A DNA stretch of 64,000 nt from Falsiroseomonas algicola. GTDB lineage: Bacteria; Pseudomonadota; Alphaproteobacteria; Acetobacterales; Acetobacteraceae. The stretch lies in the NCBI RefSeq assembly GCF_011040385.1, contig NZ_JAAIKB010000002.1, positions 372,001 to 436,000 on the forward strand. Reading direction: 5' to 3'. The position numbers were made by a program, and so were the translations under genes. This document shows positions 1 through 8,965 of the stretch, piece by piece. The notes beneath the pieces were generated by a model. That model did no database searches. It was not told where the DNA came from and was given only the letters and a program-made list of their open reading frames with translations. Within the stretch, counting starts at the first letter, position 1; every line of letters starts with the position of its first letter.

Positions 1-2224
1 CGACCTCGACCAGGCACGTCTGGGCGATGCAGCCCTGGGACAGGCCCGAGGCGCCGATATCCAGCGTCAGCACATTCGGATTGCCGTGCCGCTCAAGGCC
101 GCTGTCGTCATCGGCCGGATCGAACCAGGCGCCGGTCGAGAGCCGTGCCACGCCGGGCATCACCGCCTCCGTCAGGCGAAGCCCGGCAAGGCAGGCCCCT
201 CGGTCGTTGAACACCCGCACTACCTGGCCATCGACCAGGCCGCGGGCAGCGGCATCGGCAGGATGCAGGCAGATCGGCGCCCGCCCCGAGACCTTGTCCG
301 CCGCGCTCAGCGGGCTCGGATCCAACTGGCTATGGAGGCGCGTCACCGGCTGATCTGACAACAGGTGCAGCGGATGCCGCCTGGTAGCCGCGGCGCCCAG
401 CCACTCCGCCGGCTCGCGCCAGACCGGATGGCCAGGGCAGTCGGCGATGCCGAAGCCCGCGATGGTGTCGCTGAAGATTTCTATGCGACCGGAGGGCGTC
501 GGCAGCGGATGCGCCTGCGGATCGGCGCGGAATTCGGACAGGAAGACGGGCGCTGCCGCCGGCACCGCGACCTCGGCCAGCCCTGCCTGGCGAAGCCCGT
601 CCCAGTCCGGCAGCACCACGCCCGCTTTGGCAGCGCGCTGGCGGCTTTCCTCATAGAGGTGCCGCAGCCAGCCTGCCGCGTCCCGGCCCTCGGTGAAGCG
701 CGCCCCGGCGCCCAGGCGCTCCGCCAGCGCGGCGAAGATCGCGTAGTCGTCGCGGGCTTCGCCCGCCGGGCGCCGGACGGCCGGCATGTGGATGATGTGG
801 CTCTCGCGGTTGGCGTAGCCGATATCCTCGCGCTCCAGCGTCGTGGTGGCCGGCAGCACGATGTCGGCCATGCGGGCTGCGGGAGTCCAATACTGCTCAT
901 GGACAACCACGGTGTCCGGCTTGCTCCAGGCCTCCATCAGCTGGTTCAGGTCCTGGTGGTGATGGAAGGGATTGCCGCCGGCCCAGTAGACCAGCCTGAT
1001 GTCCGGATAGGCATGGGTGCCGCCATTGTAGGTGAAGGCACCCCCGGGGTTCAGCAGCATGTCCGCGATGCGCGCCACGGGAATGAAGTCGCGCACGGGG
1101 TTGTGGCCCTGGGGCAGCGTCGGCCCGCTGAAGCGGGCATTGGGGCTGCCCATCAGGTTGGTGGCGCCGTAGCCGAGCCCGAAGCCGCCCCCTGGCAACC
1201 CGACTTGGCCCAGCATGGCGGCGAGAGTCACCAGGGCCCAGAAAGGCTGCTCTCCGTGATGGGCGCGCTGCAGCGACCAGGCGATGTTCAGCATGGTCCG
1301 CGTCGCGGCCATTTCCCGGGCAAGCGCCGTGGTCCGCGCGGCCGGGATGCCGGTGATCCCTTCCGCCCAGGCAGGATCCTTGGGCTGCCCATCCGTGGCG
1401 CCGGTCAGGTAGCGCAGGAAGCGGTCGAAGCCGGTGCAGTGGCTGGCGAGGAAGGCGGCGTCATGCAGGCCCTCCGCATGCAGGACCCAGCAGAGCGCCA
1501 GCATCAGCGCCGTGTCGGTGTTCGGGCGGATTGGCAGCCATTCGAAGGGGGCCCCGGTGTCCAGGTCGTCCCGCGTCGGGCTGATGTTCACGAAGCGGCA
1601 GCCCGCCTCCGCCATGCGTCGAAGCCCGCCGGGGACGCGATGCTGGATCGCGCCGCCCTGGCTGATCTGCGCGTTCTTGGCCGGCACGCCGCCGAAGGTC
1701 ACGAACAGCCTTGTGTGCTGCTCCATCACCGACCAGGCGGTGTGCCGGGCCATGAGTTCATCCATCGGCGCCACGATGTGCGGCATCAGGACGCGGGCGG
1801 CGCCCAGGCTGTAGCTGTCCGTGCTGCGGACATAGCCGCCCAGGCTGTTGAGGAAGCGGTGGACCTGGCTCTGCGCGTGGTGGAAGCGCCCGGCGCTCGA
1901 CCAGCCATAGGATCCGCCAAAGATCGCGCGGTTGCCGTGCATGTCCAGCACGCGCCGCAGTTCTCCCGCGGTCGCGTCGAGCGCCTGTTCCCACGAGACC
2001 TCGATGAACGGGTCCCGACCCCGTCCGGTCCTGGCGCGGCCTTCGAGCCAGCCCTTGCGGATCGCCGGCCTGCGGATGCGCAGCCGGTCGAGTTCCGGCG
2101 CCAGCATGTGGAGGCCGATGGGTGATGGGTCGGGATCATGCCGGAACGGGCGGAGCGCCACCGCCTCGCCGCCCGCCATCTCGACCTCATAGGCGCCCCA
2201 ATGCGTGACAGTGAGGATGGCCAT
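1..2224 (-). CDS. BisC/TorA/DMSO-reductase-type molybdopterin oxidoreductase, partial (C-terminus beyond left edge)
   Basis: Reading the minus strand from ATG at 2224 gives an open frame to the window edge, about 741 residues without a stop. The protein fits Mo-bis-MGD S- or N-oxide reductases (biotin sulfoxide, TMAO or DMSO reductase family). Tyr106-Gly-Trp108 in GGSYGWSS matches the active-site Tyr-Gly-Trp of DMSO reductase, and Ser139 in DSYSLGAA sits at the spacing expected for the serine Mo ligand. There is no N-terminal Cys-rich Fe-S motif and no obvious Tat signal at this start, which favours a cytoplasmic BisC-like enzyme over a periplasmic one. The C-terminal cofactor-binding domain continues to the edge. 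Substrate (biotin sulfoxide, methionine sulfoxide or another oxide) cannot be told from sequence. No cytochrome or chaperone partner is adjacent in the window. Confidence 0.88.
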   Translation of the reverse strand, partial: MAILTVTHWGAYEVEMAGGEAVALRPFRHDPDPSPIGLHMLAPELDRLRIRRPAIRKGWLEGRARTGRGRDPFIEVSWEQALDATAGELRRVLDMHGNRAIFGGSYGWSSAGRFHHAQSQVHRFLNSLGGYVRSTDSYSLGAARVLMPHIVAPMDELMARHTAWSVMEQHTRLFVTFGGVPAKNAQISQGGAIQHRVPGGLRRMAEAGCRFVNISPTRDDLDTGAPFEWLPIRPNTDTALMLALCWVLHAEGLHDAAFLASHCTGFDRFLRYLTGATDGQPKDPAWAEGITGIPAARTTALAREMAATRTMLNIAWSLQRAHHGEQPFWALVTLAAMLGQVGLPGGGFGLGYGATNLMGSPNARFSGPTLPQGHNPVRDFIPVARIADMLLNPGGAFTYNGGTHAYPDIRLVYWAGGNPFHHHQDLNQLMEAWSKPDTVVVHEQYWTPAARMADIVLPATTTLEREDIGYANRESHIIHMPAVRRPAGEARDDYAIFAALAERLGAGARFTEGRDAAGWLRHLYEESRQRAAKAGVVLPDWDGLRQAGLAEVAVPAAAPVFLSEFRADPQAHPLPTPSGRIEIFSDTIAGFGIADCPGHPVWREPAEWLGAAATRRHPLHLLSDQPVTRLHSQLDPSPLSAADKVSGRAPICLHPADAAARGLVDGQVVRVFNDRGACLAGLRLTEAVMPGVARLSTGAWFDPADDDSGLERHGNPNVLTLDIGASGLSQGCIAQTCLVEV

Positions 2225-2365
2225 GACTGAACTCCCGGACGATGGGGCAGGGGCCCCCCAGCGACATGGGTCGCCGCGCCGCGGTCAGCCGTCAAGCATG
2301 CCGAGTTCACGCTTTACCGCCCTAAGGGGCCGTGGCAGGCTGTCAGCAGGGCGTATCTCCCCGCC

Positions 2366-2397
2366 GAAAAGAAAAGGCGGTGCCTTGCGGCACCGCC
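2366..2397 (-). terminator. Rho-independent terminator after the amidase-Bug operon
   Basis: On the minus strand a perfect 9-bp stem (GGCGGTGCC / GGCACCGCC, 2376-2397) with a 4-nt loop is followed at once by TTTTCTTTTC (2375-2366). This is a classic intrinsic terminator oriented to stop transcripts from the Bug gene that ends at 2547. It separates that operon from the molybdoenzyme gene. Confidence 0.85.
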
Positions 2398-2426
2398 GAG
2401 TTTAGGGAGGAAACGTCCAAGAAAGA

Positions 2427-2444
2427 CAGCGCGCTAGCGCGCTG
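2427..2444. repeat. 18-bp perfect palindrome
   Basis: CAGCGCGCTAGCGCGCTG reads the same on both strands. It lies about 100 nt downstream of the Bug gene and just upstream of the terminator in the direction of transcription. It has no loop, so a protein-binding site is as likely as an RNA hairpin. Function unknown. Confidence 0.5.
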
Positions 2445-2546
2445 CTGCGGTGCACAATAAGGGACAGTGACGTTGACGTGCAAGGGGGTTCCCAGCCCTT
2501 GCGCGCATTTTCTTCGTCCCCGACCCGCCATGCCCACAACACGAGG

Positions 2547-3509
2547 TCAATCGGGCCTGGCGCCCGATGCCCGGACGATCGGCATCCATTTCGCCGTCTC
2601 GGACCGGATGAAGGCTGCACATTCCTCAGGCGAGGAGGGCGTCGCCTCGATCTGGCGGAGCGCGAAGGCTGCCAGGAGTTCGGGATCCCGCAGCGCCGTC
2701 GTCGCGGCGTGATGCAGCGCCTGGGCCACGTTGGCGGGCAGATTTCGCGGCGCCATCACGGCGCTCCAATCCACCATGTCGAAGGCCTCCAGCCCCGGCG
2801 TTTCCGCCATGGAGGGCAGGTTCGGCAGCAGCGGGCTGCGCGCCTTCCCCGTCACCGCCAGCATGCGCAGCCGCCCGGCCTCCGCCTGCGGCCCGGCGCC
2901 GGAGGATGGGGTGAAGGCGCTGTCGATCTTGCCCGTGATGAGGTCGGTGATCAGCGGCGCACCGCCGCGATACGGGACGTGGATGTTGCGCAGGCCTGCC
3001 ATCAGGTTGAGCTGCTCACCTGCCAGATGCCCGGCGCCGCCCGCGCCAGAGGAGCCGAAGGTCAGCGCCTCCTGCCGCGCGGCCGTGACATAAGCCGCGA
3101 CGCTCCGCCACGGCCGGTCCGCCGGTACGGCGAGAACGTTCACGATCATGCCGACGCGCGTGATCGGCTGCAGGTCGCTCTGCGGGTCGAAGGTCAGGTT
3201 GCCGTAGAGGGTCTGGTTGATCGCCAGCCCACCGATCGTCCCCATCAGGATGGTGTGGCCATCCGGCGCCGACCGCACGACGAATTCGGAGGCGATATTG
3301 CCATGGGCGCCGGTGCGGTTTTCCACCACCACCGGCTGTCCCAGCACCGCCTGCATCTTCGGCGCCATCAGCCGTGCGGCGAGGTCCGTGGTGCCCCCCG
3401 GCGGGAAGCCGACAACGAAGCGGATGGGCCGGCTGGGAAAGCCAGGCTGCGCCAGGGCCGGCGTGGCCATGAGCGCCGGCATGGCGGCCAGCAAGGTGCG
3501 ACGAAGCAT
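2547..3509 (-). CDS. Bug/TctC-family periplasmic solute receptor
   Basis: A 320-residue tripartite-tricarboxylate-transporter receptor (Bug) protein. It begins with a signal peptide (MLRRTLLAAMPALMATPALA) and continues with the family pattern FPSRPIRFVVGFPPGGTTDLAARLMAPKM, VVENRTGAHGNIA and VPYRGGAPLITDLI. Bug proteins bind small carboxylates, amides or aromatics in the periplasm. The start at 3509 is chosen because AGGAGG lies just upstream and the signal peptide follows directly. The gene starts 11 nt after the amidase stop, so the two are co-transcribed and an amide or its acid is a reasonable ligand. No TctA/TctB membrane genes are nearby, which is usual for Bug genes. Confidence 0.92.
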   Translation of the reverse strand: MLRRTLLAAMPALMATPALAQPGFPSRPIRFVVGFPPGGTTDLAARLMAPKMQAVLGQPVVVENRTGAHGNIASEFVVRSAPDGHTILMGTIGGLAINQTLYGNLTFDPQSDLQPITRVGMIVNVLAVPADRPWRSVAAYVTAARQEALTFGSSGAGGAGHLAGEQLNLMAGLRNIHVPYRGGAPLITDLITGKIDSAFTPSSGAGPQAEAGRLRMLAVTGKARSPLLPNLPSMAETPGLEAFDMVDWSAVMAPRNLPANVAQALHHAATTALRDPELLAAFALRQIEATPSSPEECAAFIRSETAKWMPIVRASGARPD

Positions 3510-3520
3510 CGGGATCCTCC

Positions 3521-4972
3521 TCAGGCGTCGGGCAGCAGCGTGTCGCGCAGCCAGGCGGCGACGGCACAGGCATCGGCGTCGCGATCGGCAAAGCCGGCGA
3601 GCTGGAGGCCGAGCGGCAGTCCCTCCGCGGCCAGCACCGGCAGCGCGAAGGAAGGTCCGCCCACCAGGGTCCAGGGCAGCGCGTAGTTGCGGGACCCGGT
3701 GAAGCCGTGGTCCTGGATGGCGGGGCCGCTGGAGCACAGCATGACGAAGCCATCGGTCCGCGACGACAGGGCCGCCACTTGGGCCCGCAGCCTCTCGCGG
3801 TCCGCGACCGCGCGGGCATAGCGCGCGGCATCCATGCCCTCGGCCCGCGCCAGCAGGTCCTGAATCCGCTGGCCGACCATCCCGTCGCCATGGTTGCGAT
3901 AGCTTGCCAGCGGCCAGCGGGATTCCCAGGCGAGCAGGTCGTTCGCGAAGTCACCAATCTCCCGCAGCGCGGCCTCCAGCGCCGCGACTTCGGCATCGCC
4001 TCCGGCGTCCAGAACCTCGACCCCCGCGGCCGCGATGCGCGTGACGGCGGCCTCGAAGGCGGCGCGGGAGGTGTCGGGCGTCTCGTCCCACCCCAGCGTC
4101 GCCAGCCGCACGAGGCGCTTCGGCCGGCGCGCCGCCGGCGTCTCCATGGGTCCGCTGATGCCGGGATGCGGCGGCGTGCCGCCCACCAGGCGGGAGATCA
4201 CCATGGCGCTCGCCCAGACATCCTCGAGGCTCGCCCCGATCAGCCCCAGGTGGTCGAGTGTCGCCGCGAGTGGCGTGACGCCGCCGACATGCAGCGCGCC
4301 ATGCGTCGCCTTCAGCGCATAGGCTCCGCAATAGCCGGCGGGCCGGATGGTGGAGGCGTGGGTCTGCGTGCCGAAACCGAGGCTCGCCATCCCCGCGCCG
4401 ACCGCCGCGGCGGAACCGGAGGAAGACCCGCCCGGCGTTCGGCTCGTGTCATAGGGATTGCGCGTCGGCCCGGAATTGCCGCAGGCGAACTCCGTCGTGA
4501 CGGTCTTGCCGAGGATGAGGGCCCCGCCCTGGCGCAGCGCATGCACGGCCGCGGCGTCCCGGCGGGCCGACCATCCCGCATAGATCGGGTTGTTCATCTG
4601 CGTCGGCAGATCGATCGTCTCGATCATGTCCTTCACCACCACGGGCATGCCATCGACGGGCGATAGCGGCGCGCCCGCGCGCCAGCGTGCTGTCGCGGCA
4701 TCGGCCGCGCGGCGCGCGGCCTTGATGTCGTGCGTCACGAAGGCGGCGATGGCGGGTTCATCGCGCCGCATCGTGGCCAGGCATTGCTCGAGGACGTCGC
4801 GCGGCGTGGTCGTGCCGGCGCGCAAGGCGGTCGCCAGCGGCACATAGGGACGCAGCAGCGATGCCCCCGGCGCATACGGTACGCGCCGCTGCGGTGCGGC
4901 GGGATCGAGGGGCTGGACGGGTAGGACAGTCACGCGCGGCTCCGGTTCAGGTCCGCGCCAATGCATCGCCAC
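3521..4972 (-). CDS. Amidase-signature family hydrolase
   Basis: A 483-residue amidase-signature enzyme that hydrolyses carboxamides to acid and ammonia through a Lys-cisSer-Ser triad. Visible elements are Lys114 (VVVKDM), the GGSSSGSAAAVG loop at 181-192 and the nucleophile Ser207 in GTQTHASTIRPAG. The usual Gly-Gly before the nucleophile is replaced by His-Ala, a notable variation. The translated start at 4972 is GTG; an ATG at 4966 is an equally good choice, and neither has a clear Shine-Dalgarno sequence. The N-terminal 40 residues are Pro/Arg-rich and unlike the core. It is followed 11 nt later by a Bug receptor gene, forming an uptake-plus-hydrolysis pair. Substrate unknown. Confidence 0.9.
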   Translation of the reverse strand: MAMHWRGPEPEPRVTVLPVQPLDPAAPQRRVPYAPGASLLRPYVPLATALRAGTTTPRDVLEQCLATMRRDEPAIAAFVTHDIKAARRAADAATARWRAGAPLSPVDGMPVVVKDMIETIDLPTQMNNPIYAGWSARRDAAAVHALRQGGALILGKTVTTEFACGNSGPTRNPYDTSRTPGGSSSGSAAAVGAGMASLGFGTQTHASTIRPAGYCGAYALKATHGALHVGGVTPLAATLDHLGLIGASLEDVWASAMVISRLVGGTPPHPGISGPMETPAARRPKRLVRLATLGWDETPDTSRAAFEAAVTRIAAAGVEVLDAGGDAEVAALEAALREIGDFANDLLAWESRWPLASYRNHGDGMVGQRIQDLLARAEGMDAARYARAVADRERLRAQVAALSSRTDGFVMLCSSGPAIQDHGFTGSRNYALPWTLVGGPSFALPVLAAEGLPLGLQLAGFADRDADACAVAAWLRDTLLPDA

Positions 4973-4980
4973 ACGGTGTC

Positions 4981-4999
4981 ATGATCAACAGACGATCAT
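4981..4999. promoter_or_regulatory. Inverted repeat ATGATC-N7-GATCAT upstream of the amidase
   Basis: A perfect 6-bp inverted repeat with a 7-nt spacer lies 9-27 nt upstream of the amidase GTG, in the 228-nt divergent gap shared with the family 5 binding protein gene. The position suits an operator or a leader hairpin. No regulator gene is adjacent. Function is inferred from position only. Confidence 0.3.
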
Positions 5000-5200
5000 C
5001 GCCGCGCACGCGGCAAAAGCGGCGTTCCAGACAGCGGTCGATCAGAAAGGTGGCGTTCGCGCGCCGTCGCTGCCTCACCCGCATGCAGCAACCGCTGCGT
5101 ATCCTCTGGCGCGCACGGCATGCGGCTTGCAGTGCCCCGTCACCGCCGGCAGCCGATCCATCCTTCAGCGATGCGGCATACAAAAATGAGGATTGAAGAC

Positions 5201-6793
5201 ATGGCATCACCGAAGCGCCGCGCCCTGATGGCCTGCGCCTTGATCCCGTCGCTCACGCTCATGCCTCGCGGTGCCCAAGCGCAGCCCGCCCCGACGCTGC
5301 GCATCGCCGTCGAAGCAGACATCACCTCGACGGATCCGCACTACCATAACCTTGCCCCCAACAAGGCGATTTCCGCGCACTTCTTCGATCCGCTGATCCT
5401 GCAGGACGAACAGCAGCGCCTTGTCCCCGGCCTGGCCGTGTCGTGGCGCGCCATCGACGACACGACCTGGGAGTTCAAGCTCCGCGAAGGCGTCACCTGG
5501 CACGATGACTCACCCTTCACGGCCGATGATGTCGCCTTCACCGTCCAGCGCGCCCCGGCCGTGCCGAACAGCCCGTCCTCCTTCGGCCTCTACATCCGCC
5601 AGATCGCCGAAACGACCGTCGTGGACGCCCATACCATCCGCTTCCGCACGACCGGCGTGTTTCCGCTGATGCCGGTCTATCTCTCCACCTTCGGTATCGT
5701 CTCCCGGAAGCATGGCGAGGGTGCCACGACGGCCGATTACAACAACGGACGCGCGATGGTAGGCACGGGGCCCTACCGCTTCGGCACCTGGGCGCAGGGC
5801 GATCGCATCACCATGGAACGCAACCCGGCCTATTGGGGCGGCGTGCAGCCTTGGGCAAGCGTCACCACCCGTTTCATGCGCAGCCCGGCCTCCCGCGTCG
5901 CCGCGCTTCTGTCCGGCGACGTGGACCTGATCGACGCCCTGCCGACCTCCGACATCGGCCGCGTGGAGCGTGATGCGCGCACGCAGGTCAGCCGCACGGT
6001 GTCCAACCGCAACATGTATGTCTTCGTCGATCACCTCGATCGCCTCTCGCCCTTCGTGACGGACCGACAGGGCCGGCCGCTGGATCGCAACCCCTTCCGC
6101 GACGTCCGCGTGCGCCAGGCTGTCTCGCTCGCCGTGAACCGCGACGCCATCGTCACGCGCGTCATGGACGGTGCCGCGGAGGCAACGGGGCAAGTCATGC
6201 CCCGCGGTTGGTTCGGCTGGACGCCGACCCTGCCGCCGCCAGCCTACGATCCCGAAGGCGCGCGCCGGCTGCTGGCCGAAGCCGGCTACCCCAACGGCTT
6301 CAACCTGACGATCCATTGCAGCAACAACCGCTACGTGAACGACGAGCGCATCTGCCAGGCGCTGGGCCAGATGCTGACGCGGATCGGTATCCAGACCACG
6401 GTGCAGGCGCTGCCTTTCGCCACCTGGATCACCGCCGCGAGCCGGCAGGACTATTCGATGCTGTTCGGCGGCTGGGGCATCGATACGGCAGAGCCTTCCT
6501 CGCCGCTCGGATCGCTGCTTGCCACCTTCGACCGCGCCACGGGGCAGGGGGCGTCCAACCGATCGCGCTACTCCAACCCGGAGGTCGACCGCCTTGTCGC
6601 CCAGGGCCTGGCGACGCTGGACGACGAGGCGCGACGCCAGGTCTTCATCCGGGCGACCGAGATCGCCATGCGCGATGTGGGCCTGGTGCCCATGCACCAC
6701 CAGGTCAATCTATGGGGCGTGCGCCGCGGGCTGGCCCACGCCGCGCGCGCCGATGAGTGGACCCTGGCCATGAGCGTGAAGCCGGCGAACTGA
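5201..6793 (+). CDS. ABC transporter substrate-binding protein, family 5 (peptide/nickel/opine type)
   Basis: A 530-residue extracytoplasmic binding protein of the DppA/OppA superfamily (SBP_bac_5). A signal peptide (MASPKRRALMACALIPS...GAQA) is followed by LRIAVEADITSTDPHYHN, the EFKLREGVTWHDDSPFTADDV motif and RNPFRDVRVRQAVSLAVNRD, all typical of the family. ATG 5201 is preceded by GAGGATTGA at a good distance; an in-frame ATG at 5186 is possible. No permease or ATPase genes follow, so it is an orphan binding protein that must use a transporter encoded elsewhere. It is divergent from the amidase. The ligand could be a peptide, opine or other polar compound. Confidence 0.9.
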   Translation: MASPKRRALMACALIPSLTLMPRGAQAQPAPTLRIAVEADITSTDPHYHNLAPNKAISAHFFDPLILQDEQQRLVPGLAVSWRAIDDTTWEFKLREGVTWHDDSPFTADDVAFTVQRAPAVPNSPSSFGLYIRQIAETTVVDAHTIRFRTTGVFPLMPVYLSTFGIVSRKHGEGATTADYNNGRAMVGTGPYRFGTWAQGDRITMERNPAYWGGVQPWASVTTRFMRSPASRVAALLSGDVDLIDALPTSDIGRVERDARTQVSRTVSNRNMYVFVDHLDRLSPFVTDRQGRPLDRNPFRDVRVRQAVSLAVNRDAIVTRVMDGAAEATGQVMPRGWFGWTPTLPPPAYDPEGARRLLAEAGYPNGFNLTIHCSNNRYVNDERICQALGQMLTRIGIQTTVQALPFATWITAASRQDYSMLFGGWGIDTAEPSSPLGSLLATFDRATGQGASNRSRYSNPEVDRLVAQGLATLDDEARRQVFIRATEIAMRDVGLVPMHHQVNLWGVRRGLAHAARADEWTLAMSVKPAN

Positions 6794-6845
6794 GGCGGAG
6801 GTCGGCGGGGCTTGGCGCCTCGCCGGTCCCAGCCAGATAGATATT

Positions 6846-6864
6846 GCGAATGACTCTCAGTTGC
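6846..6864. promoter_or_regulatory. Fur-box-like operator upstream of the heme-uptake operon
   Basis: GCGAATGACTCTCAGTTGC is an imperfect 19-bp palindrome. It shares the central AATGA...TCA pattern with the Fur consensus GATAATGATAATCATTATC (11 of 19 positions match). It lies 92 nt upstream of the receptor start and just after an AT-rich stretch that could hold the promoter. Iron repression of the operon by Fur or a related regulator is inferred. Confidence 0.6.
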
Positions 6865-6955
6865 GCTAATCGGCCCCAACCTTAGCCAAGCCAGCCAGCC
6901 CAGGGCCTTCGCCCCCAGCGCGCCAGCCAGGCACCGACCTCGATCGGGATGCCCC

Positions 6956-8959
6956 ATGGATCAGCGAACCCTGCTTGCAGCCACCCTTGCCCTCGTCGCG
7001 GCCGGACAAGCGGGCGCCCAGACGCCAGACGCACCGACACCTGCTGCCACGCCGCTCGATGCGGTGACCACGACCGCCACGCGCACCCGGGCCGTGGCTG
7101 GCGATCTTGCAACGCCGACCACGGTCGTTGCGCGAGAAGAGATCGAGCGTCGGGATGCTCGCAGCGTGCTCGACCTCGTCCGCGACATCCCTGGCGTCGA
7201 AAGCTCCGGCGTCCCGCGCACCACGGCGATGCAGCCGGTCATTCGTGGCCTCGGCGATGAACGCATCGTGCTCCGCCTCGACGGCAGCAGGAACAACTTC
7301 AACGCTGGTCATCGCGGCCGCACCTTCGTGGATCCGGAGCTGCTGCGTCAGGTCGAGGTTCTCCGCGGCCCTGCGAGCACCTTGTATGGGTCGGGTGCGC
7401 TCGGCGGCGCGATTTCGCTGCGCACCATCAATGCCGAGGATATCCTCCAGCCCGGTGCCAGCTTCGGTGGCGTAGCGAGCATGGGGTGGCAGAGCCAGGG
7501 CAGCGGCCCCCGCGGCAGCCTGGCGCTCGGCGCACGGGCCGGCGATTTCTCGGTGCTCGGCGCGATGGCGGGCTTCAGCAACAACAACTTCACGGATGGG
7601 CGCGGTACCACCATTCCCTATTCGGAAGACGAGGCGACCTCACTGCTCGGCAAGCTCGGGTGGAACCCGGGCCATCACCGCTTCGAACTCTCGGCGATGC
7701 GGTTCCGTGACAATAACACCCTGCCCATCGCGGCCAGTACCGCCACCACGACCAGCATCACGGACCGGGAGACAGTGCAGGAGACGCTGAGCCTGCGCTG
7801 GTCCTACGACGATCCCTCCATGCCCCTGCTGGCGCCGCAAATCGTCGTCTACCGCAACCACGTCGATATCCAGGAGCGGCGCCTGACCGGCACGCGCGCC
7901 GTCGACGGCACGACGCTGACCACGACCGGCATCGACGCGCAGAACACATCGCGCTTCGGCCTCGGCGCTTTCGGTCGCCATGCCCTGACCTACGGCTTCG
8001 AATACTACCGCGATGAGCAGGAGGGCACGAGCAACAACCTCTCCCGCAGCCAGTTCCCGACCGCGCAGCAATCGGTCCTCGGCCTCTTCGCGCAGGATGA
8101 GATCACGCTCGGCGCCTTCACCCTGACGCCCGGCCTCCGCCTCGACCGATTTGAACAGGAAAGCCCGAACGGGTTGAACGACCGCAGCGTCGATCGCGTC
8201 TCGCCGCGCGTGTCGCTGGGCTGGCAGGTGCTGCCCTGGATGCAGCCTTATGTCAGCTATGCCGAAGGTTTCCGCGCACCATCACTGACCGAACTCTATG
8301 TCGGCGGCCAGCATTTCCCGGGCAACTTCTTCGTGCCCAACCCGAACCTCCGGCCGGAAGTGTCCCGCAACAAGGAAGCGGGGGTGAACCTGCGCTTTGC
8401 CGACGTGCTGCGGGACGGGGATCGCCTCCGGGTGCGCCTGAGCGCGTTCCGCAACGACATCGATGACTTCATCGAGCAGACGGTCCTCGCCACTACGACG
8501 GTCAGCCGCAACATCGGCCAGGCCCGCATCACGGGCGTGGAGGCGGAAGCCCAGTACGATGCCGGCACTTGGTGGGCGGGTCTCGGCGCCTCCGCGCTGA
8601 AGGGCGACAATCTGGAGACCGACCAGCCGCTCGCTTCCATTCCCGCGCACCGTGTCACGCTGAACGCCGGCTACCGATTTCTCGACCAGGGCGTGACCGT
8701 CGGCGGTCGCCTCACGGCCACGGCGGAGCAGGATCGCGCGCCCCGCACCCCTGGCGTCGCGCAGCAGACCTCTGGCTACGGGGTGCTGGACCTCTTCGCC
8801 AGTTGGACGCCGACGGCGGCGCCGAATGTCCGCCTGGCCGTGGCCGTCGACAACGTCTTCGACCACGCCTATCGCCGTTCCACCTGGAACAGCGACCCGG
8901 TCCCAGCCTTCTACGAAACGGGCCGGAACATCCGCGGCAGCCTGCGCATCGCCTTCTGA
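6956..8959 (+). CDS. TonB-dependent heme/hemoglobin-type outer membrane receptor
   Basis: A 667-residue outer-membrane gated channel for heme. A signal peptide (MDQRTLLAATLALVAAGQAGA) is followed by a plug domain (about 35-150) with RGLGDERIVLRLDGSRNNFNAGH and VEVLRGPASTLYGSGALGG, then a 22-strand-type barrel ending in Phe. The heme-receptor motifs FRAP (YAEGFRAPSL, near 437) and NPNL (PNPNLRPE, near 460) are both present, which favours heme or hemoprotein as ligand over a siderophore. The gene is the first of a six-gene operon with tonB and hmuSTUV, and a Fur-box-like site lies upstream. The exact ligand (free heme or hemoglobin) is not determined by sequence. Confidence 0.93.
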   Translation: MDQRTLLAATLALVAAGQAGAQTPDAPTPAATPLDAVTTTATRTRAVAGDLATPTTVVAREEIERRDARSVLDLVRDIPGVESSGVPRTTAMQPVIRGLGDERIVLRLDGSRNNFNAGHRGRTFVDPELLRQVEVLRGPASTLYGSGALGGAISLRTINAEDILQPGASFGGVASMGWQSQGSGPRGSLALGARAGDFSVLGAMAGFSNNNFTDGRGTTIPYSEDEATSLLGKLGWNPGHHRFELSAMRFRDNNTLPIAASTATTTSITDRETVQETLSLRWSYDDPSMPLLAPQIVVYRNHVDIQERRLTGTRAVDGTTLTTTGIDAQNTSRFGLGAFGRHALTYGFEYYRDEQEGTSNNLSRSQFPTAQQSVLGLFAQDEITLGAFTLTPGLRLDRFEQESPNGLNDRSVDRVSPRVSLGWQVLPWMQPYVSYAEGFRAPSLTELYVGGQHFPGNFFVPNPNLRPEVSRNKEAGVNLRFADVLRDGDRLRVRLSAFRNDIDDFIEQTVLATTTVSRNIGQARITGVEAEAQYDAGTWWAGLGASALKGDNLETDQPLASIPAHRVTLNAGYRFLDQGVTVGGRLTATAEQDRAPRTPGVAQQTSGYGVLDLFASWTPTAAPNVRLAVAVDNVFDHAYRRSTWNSDPVPAFYETGRNIRGSLRIAF

Positions 8960-8965
8960 TCAGCG

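Larger units (their letters stand above)
2225..2546. other. 322-nt intergenic region
   Basis: This is the only gap over 300 nt in the window. It lies between the Bug receptor gene, which is transcribed towards it, and the molybdoenzyme gene. It holds an intrinsic terminator (2366-2397) and an 18-bp perfect palindrome (2427-2444). The short open frames here have no recognisable product. The promoter of the molybdoenzyme gene presumably lies between the terminator and 2224, but I see no convincing -35/-10 pair. Confidence 0.7.

Noticed and set aside
365-2125. 586-residue plus-strand open frame
   Set aside because: It is antisense to the molybdoenzyme, whose minus-strand frame shows clear family motifs; the plus-strand product is Arg/Gly-rich without any recognisable domain.
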